Shown here piece after piece: positions 10,331 to 18,773 of a stretch of DNA of 64,000 nt; within the stretch, counting starts at the first letter, position 1, and every line of letters begins with the position of its first letter. The notes under the pieces are model-generated. The model was not told where the DNA came from and did no database searches. It worked only from the letters and a program-made list of their open reading frames with translations. The translations under genes and the position numbers were made by a program. The DNA comes from Planobispora longispora (lineage in GTDB: Bacteria; Actinomycetota; Actinomycetes; Streptosporangiales; Streptosporangiaceae): positions 248,001 through 312,000 of the forward strand of contig NZ_BOOH01000021.1 of the NCBI RefSeq assembly GCF_016863135.1, in the 5' to 3' direction.

Positions 10331-11773
10331 ATGCGGGCCGGCCCCTCCCAAGAGGAGATCAGGCGCCACAACCTCGGCGCGCTGCTCCGCCATGTCCACC
10401 TGAGCGGGCCCACCTCGCGAGCGGAGCTCACCAACCGGATGGGGCTCAACCGCAGCACCATCATGGCGCTCACCGCCGACCTCACCGCCGCGGGCCTGGT
10501 CAGGGAGGAGCTCCCGCGGGAGACCCGCCGGGCCGGGCGCCCCTCCCTGGTGGTCCGCCCGGAGTCGGCCCGGGTCTACGTGTTCGCCTTCGACGTGGGC
10601 GTCGACCGGCTGGTCGCCGCCCGCGTCGGCCTGGGCGGCACGATCCTGGACCGGCGCGAGACGGTCCGGCGGCGCGGGCCCTTCTCACTGGACGACGTCG
10701 TCGGCCCGCTGGCCGCCTTCGCCCGGCAGATGCACCGCAAGACCCGGCCCGACACGGTCTGCGTCGGGATCGCCGCGGCCTTCTCCGGAGGGGTCGACCG
10801 GGGTGACGGCGTCGTGCGCTTCGGGCCGAACATGGGCTCGGTGGACGTGCCGTTCGGCGAGGAGCTGGCCCGCCGCCTCGGCCTCGGCCTGCCCGTGTCG
10901 GTCGGCAACGACGCCAATCTCGGGGCCCTGGCCGAGCACACCCGCGGCGTCGGCGTCGGCTGCCGCGACCTGATCTACCTCCACGGCGACGTCGGCATCG
11001 GCGGCGGCGTGATCGTCAACGGCGCCCTGCTCGGCGGTCATCGCGGCTTCGGCGGCGAGGTCGGGCACATGGTCGTCAACCCCGGCGGCCGCCCCTGCGG
11101 CTGCGGCTCGCTCGGCTGCCTGGAGGCCGAGGTGGGGGAGCGCGCCCTGCTGGAGGCCGCCGGGCGTTTCGGAGCGTTCGCCCCCCAGCCCCGGGACGGT
11201 TCCCAGCCCTGGGCCGGCGCGGCCTTCCGGGACGACGAGCGGTCCGGGGGCGACGCCCGGCTCGCGGACGGCGGGCGGCCCGCGGACCCGGCGGACGGCG
11301 CGCGCTCCGGCGAGACCGCTCCACCGGGCGATGCCGCCCGGCCCGGGGACGGTTCCCCGGTTCCGGCGGGCTCGTCCCCTCCGGCCGGCTCCCCGCCCCC
11401 GGCCGACTCCGGCGGCGCGCTGGTCGGCCGGGACGCCGTCCGCGCCGTGGTCGACGCCGCCGACCGCGGCGACATCGTCGCCCAGGCGGCGCTCAGCCGG
11501 GTGGGCGACTGGCTCGGCCTCGGAGTCGCCAACCTCGTCAACATCTTCAATCCCGAGATGGTCGTCTTCGGCGGCATGCTCCGCGAGGTCTATCTCGGCG
11601 CCGCCGCCCAGGTCCGCAGCCGTCTGGCGACCGACGCGCTCTCCCCGGCCCGGGAGCACCTGCGCCTGCGCACCTCGGCCCTCGGCGATGACGCCACTCT
11701 CGTCGGCGCCGCCGAACTCGCCTTCACGAAGGTCCTCGCCGACCCCCTCGAAGTCCTCGCCCGGGGGTCCTGA
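10331..11773 (+). CDS. ROK-family transcriptional regulator of the sugar operon
   Basis: A 480-residue protein. Residues 1-80 are a winged helix (RRHNLGALLRHVHLSGPTSRAELTNRMGLNRSTIM). Then comes the ROK fold with a zinc-binding CGCGSLGCLE motif near 255. Between about residues 284 and 358 lies a Pro/Gly/Asp/Ala-rich insert that splits the C-terminal ROK subdomain and is absent from typical family members of about 400 residues; it is probably a disordered loop. The start is ATG 10331 or the adjoining GTG 10328, after TGAAGGAA. Its position after xylFGH matches the S. coelicolor rok7B7 neighbourhood, so it likely senses a pentose and controls this operon. Confidence 0.88.
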   Translation: MRAGPSQEEIRRHNLGALLRHVHLSGPTSRAELTNRMGLNRSTIMALTADLTAAGLVREELPRETRRAGRPSLVVRPESARVYVFAFDVGVDRLVAARVGLGGTILDRRETVRRRGPFSLDDVVGPLAAFARQMHRKTRPDTVCVGIAAAFSGGVDRGDGVVRFGPNMGSVDVPFGEELARRLGLGLPVSVGNDANLGALAEHTRGVGVGCRDLIYLHGDVGIGGGVIVNGALLGGHRGFGGEVGHMVVNPGGRPCGCGSLGCLEAEVGERALLEAAGRFGAFAPQPRDGSQPWAGAAFRDDERSGGDARLADGGRPADPADGARSGETAPPGDAARPGDGSPVPAGSSPPAGSPPPADSGGALVGRDAVRAVVDAADRGDIVAQAALSRVGDWLGLGVANLVNIFNPEMVVFGGMLREVYLGAAAQVRSRLATDALSPAREHLRLRTSALGDDATLVGAAELAFTKVLADPLEVLARGS

Positions 11774-11804
11774 CCGGCCGGAGCCGTACCGGGCGGAGAA
11801 GAAC

Positions 11805-11840
11805 GAGAACCCGCCGCACGGGACCGTGCGGCGGGTTCTC
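11805..11840. terminator. bidirectional terminator between ROK and peptidase genes
   Basis: GAGAACCCGCCGCACG (11805-11820) and its exact complement at 11825-11840 form a perfect 16-bp stem around GGAC. It sits between two convergent genes (stops at 11773 and 11859), so it can end transcripts from both sides. Confidence 0.9.
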
Positions 11841-11858
11841 GCGGTCGGGGTCGGAGGG

Positions 11859-12644
11859 TCAGGAGACCTTGGAGGCGGAGGCGGTCCAGGTGTTGCAGGA
11901 ACCGGGGCCCTCCTGGTCGAAGCCGCGCTTCAGCCAGTAGGCGATGTTGCGGGCCTTGCCGTGGCTGGCGGTGTCGTACGCGGCGCGGAGGACGTAGGTG
12001 AAATCGGACGGACGACGGTTCAGGGACCGCCAGACGCTGCCGATGAAGACGCCGCTCAGGCACTCGGCCTGGAGCTCGCTCTTCCGCAGGTCGGGGAGAA
12101 CGGCCTTCAGGCTCTTGGTCCTGGCGTGCTTGCGGTGGAAGGCGGGCAGGATCCCGGAGAGCTGCTGCACGTGGTGGCCGTACTCGTGCGCCATCACCTG
12201 GAACAGGAAGAGCTCACCGGACTCGCGCAGGATCCCCTGGTCGAGCAGGAAAGTGATCTTCTTGTTGATCGGGCAGTAGACCGCCTGGGCGCCCTCGGGG
12301 AACCCGCCGCAGCCGGTGGGGAAACCGATGCGGCGGGTGGTCTCGAACTTGGGCTTGGAGAAGGGCAGCTTCGCCTTGGCGAACTGCGCCTCCCACGACT
12401 CGTTGAGGCACTCCAGCACGAACTCCAGGTAGACCCGGGAGGAATCCAGGTCGTCGGGGAGGACGGGCTGCTCCTGGCAGGACCGCGAGTCGAGTTTCCC
12501 GGTCTTGTAGATCGGGTTATCGGTCAGCGCCTTGTTCCCGCTGGGCACCGGTCCGCTCTGCGCCGCGCTGTCGGCGACGGCCGTACCGGCGAACAGCAGG
12601 CTTGCGAGCACCCCGGACAGCAGGGCGGCGAAAGGGATACGCAT
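11859..12644 (-). CDS. secreted neutral zinc metallopeptidase-like protein (copy 1)
   Basis: A 261-residue protein with a Sec signal peptide (residues 1-25, ending AVADSA). The zinc site HEYGHH (His153, Glu154, His157) lies in VMAHEYGHHVQQLSG, the motif of the putative neutral zinc metallopeptidase (YpfJ-like) family. Downstream, ELQAECLSGVFIGSV supplies the probable third ligand (Glu). Six or more Cys suggest disulfides outside the cell. I start at ATG 12644 because the signal peptide begins there; the ribosome site is weak. A paralogue follows immediately upstream on the same strand, so the pair arose by duplication. Substrate unknown. Confidence 0.85.
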   Translation of the reverse strand: MRIPFAALLSGVLASLLFAGTAVADSAAQSGPVPSGNKALTDNPIYKTGKLDSRSCQEQPVLPDDLDSSRVYLEFVLECLNESWEAQFAKAKLPFSKPKFETTRRIGFPTGCGGFPEGAQAVYCPINKKITFLLDQGILRESGELFLFQVMAHEYGHHVQQLSGILPAFHRKHARTKSLKAVLPDLRKSELQAECLSGVFIGSVWRSLNRRPSDFTYVLRAAYDTASHGKARNIAYWLKRGFDQEGPGSCNTWTASASKVS

Positions 12645-12731
12645 GGTCGAAAACCCTATTGCACGTAAAAGGCAAGGTGAAAGCAATATTTGATCATGTA
12701 AGGGGAGAGGGGCCGCCCGGGTGCGGTCCGG

Positions 12732-13598
12732 TCAGGCCACGGTGCGGTTGGGGGCGGTCCAGGTGTTGCAGGACGACGGGGAGCCGGAGTTGAAGCCGCG
12801 CTGCATCCAGTACGCCTGGCTGCGGCCCTTGCCGTGGTCGTTCTTCGGCCAGGCCTTGTGGCCGTTCTCGGCGGTCCACTCGACCATGGCGTCCCAGTGC
12901 TCCTGGGTGAGCTCCAGGTCCTCGGCGGCCCCGCGAAGGAAGGCCGAGGCCAGGCAGTCGGCCTGGAGTTCGAGGCGGCGGGAGAGCGCGAGCTTGGTGG
13001 AGGCCCTGGCCCGCCAGGCGACCTTGCTGTAGTACGGCAGGATGCCGGCGATCTGCTGGATGTGGTGCGCGTACTCGTGGGCCATGAACTGCGCGTGGTT
13101 CGGCCCGTAGGGGTTCTTGAGCACCGCGCGGGTCACGCCGATGTACATGGTGCGGTTGCTGGAGCAGTAGTAGCCGCCCGCGCCGCTGGGCCACTTGCCG
13201 CAGGGGCTGCTCACCTTGGAGGTGACGAAGCGCAGCTTCGGCAGGCTGAAGGAGAGCCCGGCCTTGCGGAACTGGGTCGCCCACGCCCTCCCCAGGCAGC
13301 GGTTGACGCGCGTCATGAAGACCCGGTAGGAGGCGGCGCTCCCCGCGCGGAGCGTGCCGGTCGAGCATCGGACCGTGGGCATCGAGCCGGTGCGGTAGAG
13401 GGGGTTCGCCGTCGCGGCCGCCTTGCCGGTGGGAACCGGCCGTGCGGCGGGGGCCTGGACGGGAGCGGCCTGGGCGGGGGCGGTGACCGTGACGGGGGTC
13501 ACGGTGCCCGTTCCCGCCTCGTCTCCGCCTGTCGCTGCGGAGAAGGCTACAGATGCGAACAGAAGTGACGACAGTAGAGCAGAGGGAAGCACGTTCAT
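12732..13598 (-). CDS. secreted neutral zinc metallopeptidase-like protein (copy 2)
   Basis: A 288-residue secreted protein with signal peptide (residues about 1-22) and a Val/Pro/Ala-rich linker (30-60). The active site HEYAHH (His174, Glu175, His178) lies in FMAHEYAHHIQQIAG, with the conserved ELQADCLASAFLRG helix behind it. The C-terminus SPSSCNTWTAP matches the GSCNTWTAS end of copy 1, showing common ancestry. The start at 13598 lacks a strong ribosome site. It is divergent from dxs across a 121-bp promoter region. The two genes may be expressed separately, as 87 bp lie between them. Confidence 0.85.
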   Translation of the reverse strand: MNVLPSALLSSLLFASVAFSAATGGDEAGTGTVTPVTVTAPAQAAPVQAPAARPVPTGKAAATANPLYRTGSMPTVRCSTGTLRAGSAASYRVFMTRVNRCLGRAWATQFRKAGLSFSLPKLRFVTSKVSSPCGKWPSGAGGYYCSSNRTMYIGVTRAVLKNPYGPNHAQFMAHEYAHHIQQIAGILPYYSKVAWRARASTKLALSRRLELQADCLASAFLRGAAEDLELTQEHWDAMVEWTAENGHKAWPKNDHGKGRSQAYWMQRGFNSGSPSSCNTWTAPNRTVA

Positions 13599-13719
13599 GA
13601 TGTGCAAAAGGTTAGGGCAAGTGTGAATAAAACGTGCGGTTTCCGCTCCTATGGAAGGCACTGGTTGGGGAGCGAACTAGACTCGCGTTGATGATGGCTG
13701 GACATGAGGGGATGATTCC

Positions 13720-15639
13720 GTGAGCGAGCGGACCGCACGGCCGGGCAGGCTTCTGGAGTCGGTCAAGGGACCACGGGACCTCAAGCTGCTGGGTGCGGAC
13801 GAGCTGCCCGTCCTGGCCGCCGAGATCAGGGATCTGCTCGTCGCCTCCACCGCGCGCACCGGCGGACATCTCGGTCCCAACCTGGGTGTGGTCGAGCTGA
13901 CCATCGCCCTGCACCGCGTCTTCGACTCGCCGCGCGACCGCATCCTGTGGGACACCGGCCATCAGGCGTACGTCCACAAAATGCTCACCGGCCGCGCGGG
14001 GATGTTCGACACCCTGCGCCAGGAGGGCGGCCTGTCGGGCTACCCGAGCCAGGCCGAGTCCGAGCACGACATCATCGAGAACTCCCACGCCTCCACCGCG
14101 CTGTCGTACGCCGACGGCCTGGCCAAGGCGTACAAGCTGCGCGGCGAGAGCGACCGCTCGGTGGTCGCGGTGATCGGCGACGGCGCCCTCACCGGCGGCA
14201 TGGCCTGGGAGGCGCTGAACAACATCGCCGGGCAGAAGGACCTGCCGGTGATCATCGTGGTCAACGACAACGGCCGCTCGTACTCCCCGACCATCGGGGG
14301 ACTGGCCAACCACCTGGCCTCGCTGCGCACCAGCCAGCGCTACGAGGACGTGCTCGACTTCGTCAAGGACAACCTGACGCGGGTGCCCGTGGTCGGCCCG
14401 CCGGTCTACGACGCGCTGCACGGCGTCAAGAAGGGGCTCAAGGACGTCCTGGCCCCGCAGGCCATGTTCGAGGACCTGGGCCTGAAGTACATCGGGCTGG
14501 TCGACGGCCACGACGAGGAGGCCGTGGAGGCCGCGCTGCGCAAGGCCCGGGGCTTCCGCCGCCCGGTGATCGTGCACGTGCTCACCAAGAAGGGCTTCGG
14601 CTACTCGCCCGCCGAGAACCACGGCGAGGACTGCTTCCACTCGCCGGGCGTCTTCGACCCGCTGACCGGGGAGGAGAAGCCCAAGCCGCACGGCTGGACC
14701 AACGTCTTCAGCCAGGAGATCGTACGGCTCGGCGCCGAACGGCAGGACATCGTCGCGATCACCGCCGCGATGCTCGGCCCGACGGGGCTGATCCCGTTCT
14801 CCGAGGCCTACCCCGACCGCCTCTACGACGTCGGCATCGCCGAGCAGCACGCCCTGACCAGCGCCGCGGGCCTGGCGCTGGGCGGCCTCCACCCGGTCGT
14901 GGCGGTCTACGCGACCTTCCTCAACCGGGCCTTCGACCAGCTGCTGATGGACGTCGCCCTGCACCGGCTGCCGGTCACGGTCGTGCTCGACCGGGCGGGC
15001 GTCACGGGCGACGACGGCGCGAGCCACAACGGCATGTGGGACCTGTCGATCCTGCAGGTCGTCCCCGGCCTGGCCGTCGCGGTCCCGCGTGACGAGCCGC
15101 GCCTGCGCGAGCTGCTGGCCGAGGCCGTGGCGGTCGAGGACGGCCCCACCGTCGTGCGCTTCCCCAAGGGCCCGGTCGGCCCGGAGATCGAGGCGGTCGG
15201 CAAGCTCGGTGAGATGGACGTGCTGCGCGCGGGCGACCCCGACGTGCTGCTGGTCTCCGTCGGCCCGATGGCCGAGCTGTGCCTGGAGGCCGCCGGCCTG
15301 CTCGACGCCCAGGGCATCTCCGCCACCGTGGTGGATCCGCGCTGGGTCAAGCCGCTGGACGAGGCGCTGGTGGCGGCCGCCCGCGTGCACAAGCTGGTCG
15401 TGGTGGTCGAGGACAACGGCCGGGTCGGCGGCGTCGGCGACGCGGTGGCCCGCATGCTGCGCGACGCCGACGTGGACGTCCCGGTCCGCACCTACGGGAT
15501 CCCGCAGCGCTTCCTGGACCACGCCAAGCGGGCGAAGATCCTCGGTGAGATCGGGCTGACCGCCCAGGACGTCGCCCGCGAGATCACCGAGGCGGTCGCG
15601 AAGCGGTCTCCGGTTCTGGAGAACCACCCGGCGCGCTGA
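13720..15639 (+). CDS. dxs: 1-deoxy-D-xylulose-5-phosphate synthase
   Basis: A 639-residue thiamine diphosphate enzyme that condenses pyruvate and glyceraldehyde 3-phosphate in the first step of the MEP isoprenoid pathway. Visible signatures are [31 protein letters not shown], the ThDP/Mg motif [18 protein letters not shown] (about residues 150-170), and the transketolase-like second domain with [19 protein letters not shown]. Length is normal for Dxs. The GTG start follows GAGGGGATGATTCC. The 3' end overlaps the end of the convergent DedA gene by 56 bp. It is not in an operon with other isoprenoid genes here. Confidence 0.97.
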   Translation: MSERTARPGRLLESVKGPRDLKLLGADELPVLAAEIRDLLVASTARTGGHLGPNLGVVELTIALHRVFDSPRDRILWDTGHQAYVHKMLTGRAGMFDTLRQEGGLSGYPSQAESEHDIIENSHASTALSYADGLAKAYKLRGESDRSVVAVIGDGALTGGMAWEALNNIAGQKDLPVIIVVNDNGRSYSPTIGGLANHLASLRTSQRYEDVLDFVKDNLTRVPVVGPPVYDALHGVKKGLKDVLAPQAMFEDLGLKYIGLVDGHDEEAVEAALRKARGFRRPVIVHVLTKKGFGYSPAENHGEDCFHSPGVFDPLTGEEKPKPHGWTNVFSQEIVRLGAERQDIVAITAAMLGPTGLIPFSEAYPDRLYDVGIAEQHALTSAAGLALGGLHPVVAVYATFLNRAFDQLLMDVALHRLPVTVVLDRAGVTGDDGASHNGMWDLSILQVVPGLAVAVPRDEPRLRELLAEAVAVEDGPTVVRFPKGPVGPEIEAVGKLGEMDVLRAGDPDVLLVSVGPMAELCLEAAGLLDAQGISATVVDPRWVKPLDEALVAAARVHKLVVVVEDNGRVGGVGDAVARMLRDADVDVPVRTYGIPQRFLDHAKRAKILGEIGLTAQDVAREITEAVAKRSPVLENHPAR

Positions 15640-16324
15640 CCCCGGCGGAACCGGATCCGCCGGGCCCGTCGAGGGCGCCGGCGGTACCGGGCTCGCCGGA
15701 GGCGTCGGAGGTCTCGGACTCCGCCCGCGCGGCCCTGGTCGCGCGGGCCCGCCGGCCGATCACGGCCAGGCCGGCGACCAGCAGCGCGGCGCACGCGGCC
15801 AGGGGCACCGTCAGGTGCTGGTTCTCCCGCACGAACTCCGCCGCCAGGGATCCCAGCGTCAGGTAGGTCGTCACCCAGGCCGCCCCGCCCAGCAGCGCCC
15901 AGCGGATGAAGCTCCGGTACGGCATGCCGAGCGCCCCGGCGAGGACGGGGATCAGCGAGTTCACCACCGGCAGGAAGTGGGCGGCGGCCAGGGCGGGACC
16001 GCCGCCGTCGCCGGTGGCGATCCGCTCGGCGCGAGCCCAGCGGTGCTCCCCGACCCACCGGCCGGCCCGGCTGTGGCGGACCCGCGAGCCGTACCGGTGG
16101 CCCAGCAGCCAGCCGCCGCTGGCCCCCAGGCAGCAGCCGATCGTGCCGACCACCGCGACCGGCAGGATCTCGGCCGGGCCCGTCAGGGCGGCGCCGGCCA
16201 CGAGGATCGACGCGTCCGCGGGGACCACCAGCCCGGTCAGCAGGGTGTTGTCCAGTATCAGTACGGCCATCAGCACCCCGCCCACCAGGTAGGGGTCCAG
16301 TTGGGCCAGTATGTCCAGGATCAT
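15584..16324 (-). CDS. DedA/SNARE-associated family membrane protein
   Basis: A 246-residue protein with four to five hydrophobic helices. The motif [37 protein letters not shown] and [26 protein letters not shown], with the conserved Arg/Gly pattern, identify the DedA superfamily (phospholipid flippase-related). The C-terminal 50 residues are a Gly/Ser/Pro/Glu-rich tail, and it is this tail's coding region that overlaps the 3' end of dxs. The start at 16324 follows GGAAGGATGGGGGC. Function in actinomycetes is not settled; DedA proteins are linked to undecaprenyl-phosphate recycling and membrane homeostasis. Confidence 0.85.
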   Translation of the reverse strand: MILDILAQLDPYLVGGVLMAVLILDNTLLTGLVVPADASILVAGAALTGPAEILPVAVVGTIGCCLGASGGWLLGHRYGSRVRHSRAGRWVGEHRWARAERIATGDGGGPALAAAHFLPVVNSLIPVLAGALGMPYRSFIRWALLGGAAWVTTYLTLGSLAAEFVRENQHLTVPLAACAALLVAGLAVIGRRARATRAARAESETSDASGEPGTAGALDGPGGSGSAGVSAPGGSPEPETASRPPR

Positions 16325-16481
16325 GCCCCCATCCTTCCCGCCGGAGGCGGCGAGGAGATCCGGACTTTCCCCTAGAAGAACCCTTAGTTCTGGCGACGCC
16401 ACGATCGGGTGCGGGCCTGCCGCGCGGGCTGCCGTGAGGGCCTGTCGTGCGGGGCTGCCGTGCGGGTCTGCCGTACGGGGC

Positions 16482-17591
16482 TCAGGCGTCGAGGGAGATC
16501 GCGTTCTTGGCCCGCTCGACCGACTCCTCGGGGGCCGGGCCGCCGGGGTTCTCGGTGGCCAGCGCCTGGTTGAGCGCGACGAAGGGGCGCATGCGCTCCT
16601 CGTAGCCGGCGAACGCGGCGCGGTGGTCGCCGCGGGCCCGGCCGAGCTCGTCGGCCAGGACGTAGGCGCCTGCCAGGGACAGGCTGCTGCCCTGCCCGGA
16701 CATCGGCGACGGGCAGTAGCCGGCGTCGCCGAGCAGCACCACCCGCCCCGACGACCAGCGGTCCATGCGGACCTGCGCCATCGAGTCGAAGTAGAAGTCG
16801 GGGGCCTCCCGCATGGCCTTCAGCAGCCGCGGGGTCTCCCAGCGCAGGCCGGAGCAGTGCTCCTCGACGAGCTGCCTGTGCCGCTCGACGTCGCGGTGGT
16901 CGTAGGCGAACGGCTCGGCGCCGAAGCCGATGGTGACCCTGAGCTCGGTGTTGTCGCGCACCGGGTAGATGCCGTATCCGGCGCCGCCCTCGTTGAGCCA
17001 GACCTGCCAGTCTTCCAGGCCGAGGAAGTTGTCCGTGCTGAAGATCGCCAGGTGGGTGCCCAGGTGGTGGAGGAACCGCTCCTCCTCGCCGAAGACGAGC
17101 CGGCGCACGTTCGAGTGCAGTCCGTCGGCGCCCACCACGAGGTCGAACTCCCGGGTCGCGCCGCCGTCGAAGCCGGCCAGGACGCCGTGCCCGTGCTCCC
17201 GCAGCGTGGCGATGGAGTCGCCGAAGACGTACTCGACGTCGTCGCGCGTGAGCTCGTGCACCATCCGGACGAGGTCCTCGCGCAGCAGCTCGACGTCGTC
17301 GTTGTCGAGCCGGCCGCCGCTGTAGGTGGCCTCGGTGTCGCGCATGATCTCGTTGCCGTCGCCGTCGAGCACCGACATGCCGCGCATGCGGGTGCGGTTG
17401 CGCCGTACCTCCTCCAGCAGGCCCATGCGCTCGACGACGCCGAGCGCGGCACCGCGGATGTCGATGGCCTGCCCGCCGGTGCGCACCGCCGGGGCCCGCT
17501 CGACCACCGTCGGGACGAATCCGTGGCGGCGCAGCCAGTAGGCCAGGACCGGGCCGGCGACGCCCGCGCCCGAGATGAGAACCGTCGTCAT
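16482..17591 (-). CDS. FAD-dependent aromatic-type monooxygenase
   Basis: A 369-residue class A flavoprotein monooxygenase. The N-terminal dinucleotide fold VLISGAGVAGPVLAYWLRRHG binds FAD, followed by ERAPAVRTGGQAIDIRG. The DG-type motif DLVVGADGLHSNVR lies near 155, and the GDAGYCPSPMSGQGSSLSLAGAYVLADEL motif near 280 is the second FAD site. It resembles the TetX/PHBH group that hydroxylates aromatics, polyketides or tetracyclines. It is divergent from a GntR-TetR regulator, with two GTAC-N3-GTAC sites close before its start, so it is probably an inducible detoxification or tailoring enzyme. Substrate unknown. Confidence 0.88.
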   Translation of the reverse strand: MTTVLISGAGVAGPVLAYWLRRHGFVPTVVERAPAVRTGGQAIDIRGAALGVVERMGLLEEVRRNRTRMRGMSVLDGDGNEIMRDTEATYSGGRLDNDDVELLREDLVRMVHELTRDDVEYVFGDSIATLREHGHGVLAGFDGGATREFDLVVGADGLHSNVRRLVFGEEERFLHHLGTHLAIFSTDNFLGLEDWQVWLNEGGAGYGIYPVRDNTELRVTIGFGAEPFAYDHRDVERHRQLVEEHCSGLRWETPRLLKAMREAPDFYFDSMAQVRMDRWSSGRVVLLGDAGYCPSPMSGQGSSLSLAGAYVLADELGRARGDHRAAFAGYEERMRPFVALNQALATENPGGPAPEESVERAKNAISLDA

Positions 17592-17630
17592 GGGAGAGCC
17601 CCCTCGAGGAATACGCTGGAATGCGTTGGT

Positions 17631-17662
17631 GTACCTTGTACGCAACTGAATGTACGACGTAC
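17631..17662. promoter_or_regulatory. two GTAC-N3-GTAC operators for the monooxygenase gene
   Basis: GTAC-CTT-GTAC (17631-17641) and GTAC-GAC-GTAC (17652-17662) are two dyads exactly 21 bp apart, two helical turns, lying 40-70 bp upstream of the monooxygenase start. The flanks (GTTGG and GCAAC around the first; GAA after the second) extend the symmetry a little. TetR-type repressors bind such spaced dyads. Confidence 0.55.
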
Positions 17663-17700
17663 GAACAGGGCCGTCAACCAGGCATTTTTCTCTTCCTGAA

Positions 17701-17751
17701 CTAGTACAGAAGGGAGGGTCGGCGAGGGATCCCTGGTATTGTCTGTACTAG
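17701..17751. promoter_or_regulatory. perfect 10-bp inverted repeat before the GntR-TetR gene
   Basis: CTAGTACAGA (17701-17710) and its exact complement TCTGTACTAG (17742-17751) flank 31 bp. The right arm ends 21 bp before the regulator's ATG. The arms share the GTAC core of the nearby 17631-17662 sites. This is the best candidate for autoregulation by the regulator, whose GntR and TetR parts could contact different sites. Confidence 0.55.
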
Positions 17752-17772
17752 GACAGCCGGAAAGGGGTGCCG

Positions 17773-18705
17773 ATGGCCGGGGAAATCGACCCGCCGTACC
17801 TGCGGATCGCCGCCGAGATCCGCAGGAGGATCGCCGACGGAGAGCTGGCGCCGGGCGACCGGGTGCCCTCGACGCGGCAGATCGCGCGGGAGTGGGGTGT
17901 CGCCCTGGCGACCGCGACCAGGGCGCTGGCCACGCTGAGCCAGGAGGGCGTCGTGCGGGCCCAGCCCCGCGCGGGCACCGTGGTGGCGCCGCGCGACGCC
18001 GTACCGGAGCGGGCGCGGCCCCGGGCGGCCGGCGCCGACCGGGAGCTCACCCGCGAGCGGGTCGTGCGCGCCGCCGTCGAGATCGCCGACGCCGAGGGGC
18101 TGGAGGCGCTGTCCATGCGCGGCGTCGCCGCCCGGCTGGGCGTGGCCACCATGTCGCCCTACCGCTACGTGGGCGGCAAGGACGATCTCATCCTGCTCAT
18201 GGCCGACGCCGTCTACGCCGAGGCGTCCTATCCCGACGACCCCCCGCAGGGCTGGCGCGCCCGCCTGGAGCTGGGCGCGCGCACGATGTGGGGGCTCCAC
18301 CGGCGGCATCCGTGGCTGGCGCAGATCAGCTCGCTGAACCGGCCGCTGGCCCTGCCCGGCCTGGCGACGCACTCCGAATGGGTGCTGGCGGCCCTCGACG
18401 CCCGCGGGCTCGAACCGGAGGCCGCCTTCAACCTGCACCTGCTGCTCTACACCCACGTCCACGGCCTGGCCGTCAACCTGGAGCGGAGGGCACAGGCCGA
18501 GGCCGCCAGCGGCCTCACCGACGACCAGTGGGTGGACTCCCAGCAGGCCGCGTTCGACGCGCTGGCCGCCTCGGGCCGCTATCCCACGTTCGCCAAGATC
18601 CTTACGTCCTTCGCCGGCGGCTACGACCTCGACCTCGACGCGCTGTTCGAGCTCGGCCTGACGGCGCTCCTGGACGGCTTCGCCGCCCTCCCCGAACTGT
18701 CCTGA
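17773..18705 (+). CDS. GntR-TetR hybrid transcriptional regulator
   Basis: A 310-residue protein with two DNA-binding domains in a row. Residues about 5-70 are a GntR winged helix (YLRIAAEIRRRIADGELAPGDRVPSTRQIAREWGVALATATRAL). Residues about 95-145 are a TetR helix-turn-helix (RVVRAAVEIADAEGLEALSMRGVAARLGVATMSPYRYVGGKDDL, shortened). The rest is a TetR C-terminal ligand domain of the tetracyclin-repressor-like type. ATG 17773 is placed 6 nt after AAGGGG. Such fusions are frequent in actinomycetes. It is divergent from the FAD monooxygenase, and the shared region carries matching GTAC-cored repeats, so it probably represses that gene and itself. Confidence 0.9.
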   Translation: MAGEIDPPYLRIAAEIRRRIADGELAPGDRVPSTRQIAREWGVALATATRALATLSQEGVVRAQPRAGTVVAPRDAVPERARPRAAGADRELTRERVVRAAVEIADAEGLEALSMRGVAARLGVATMSPYRYVGGKDDLILLMADAVYAEASYPDDPPQGWRARLELGARTMWGLHRRHPWLAQISSLNRPLALPGLATHSEWVLAALDARGLEPEAAFNLHLLLYTHVHGLAVNLERRAQAEAASGLTDDQWVDSQQAAFDALAASGRYPTFAKILTSFAGGYDLDLDALFELGLTALLDGFAALPELS

Positions 18706-18711
18706 CGCTCC

Positions 18712-18727
18712 CGGCCCGCATGGGCCG
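18712..18727 (+). terminator. short hairpin after the GntR-TetR gene
   Basis: CGGCCC-GCAT-GGGCCG, a perfect 6-bp stem 6 bp after the stop codon. Small, so its strength as a terminator is uncertain; the APC permease gene follows 46 bp later and could still be read through. Confidence 0.35.
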
Positions 18728-18773
18728 CCGATCACGGGGAAGCACCGGGGAATCCACCGGACCGGGAGACGCC

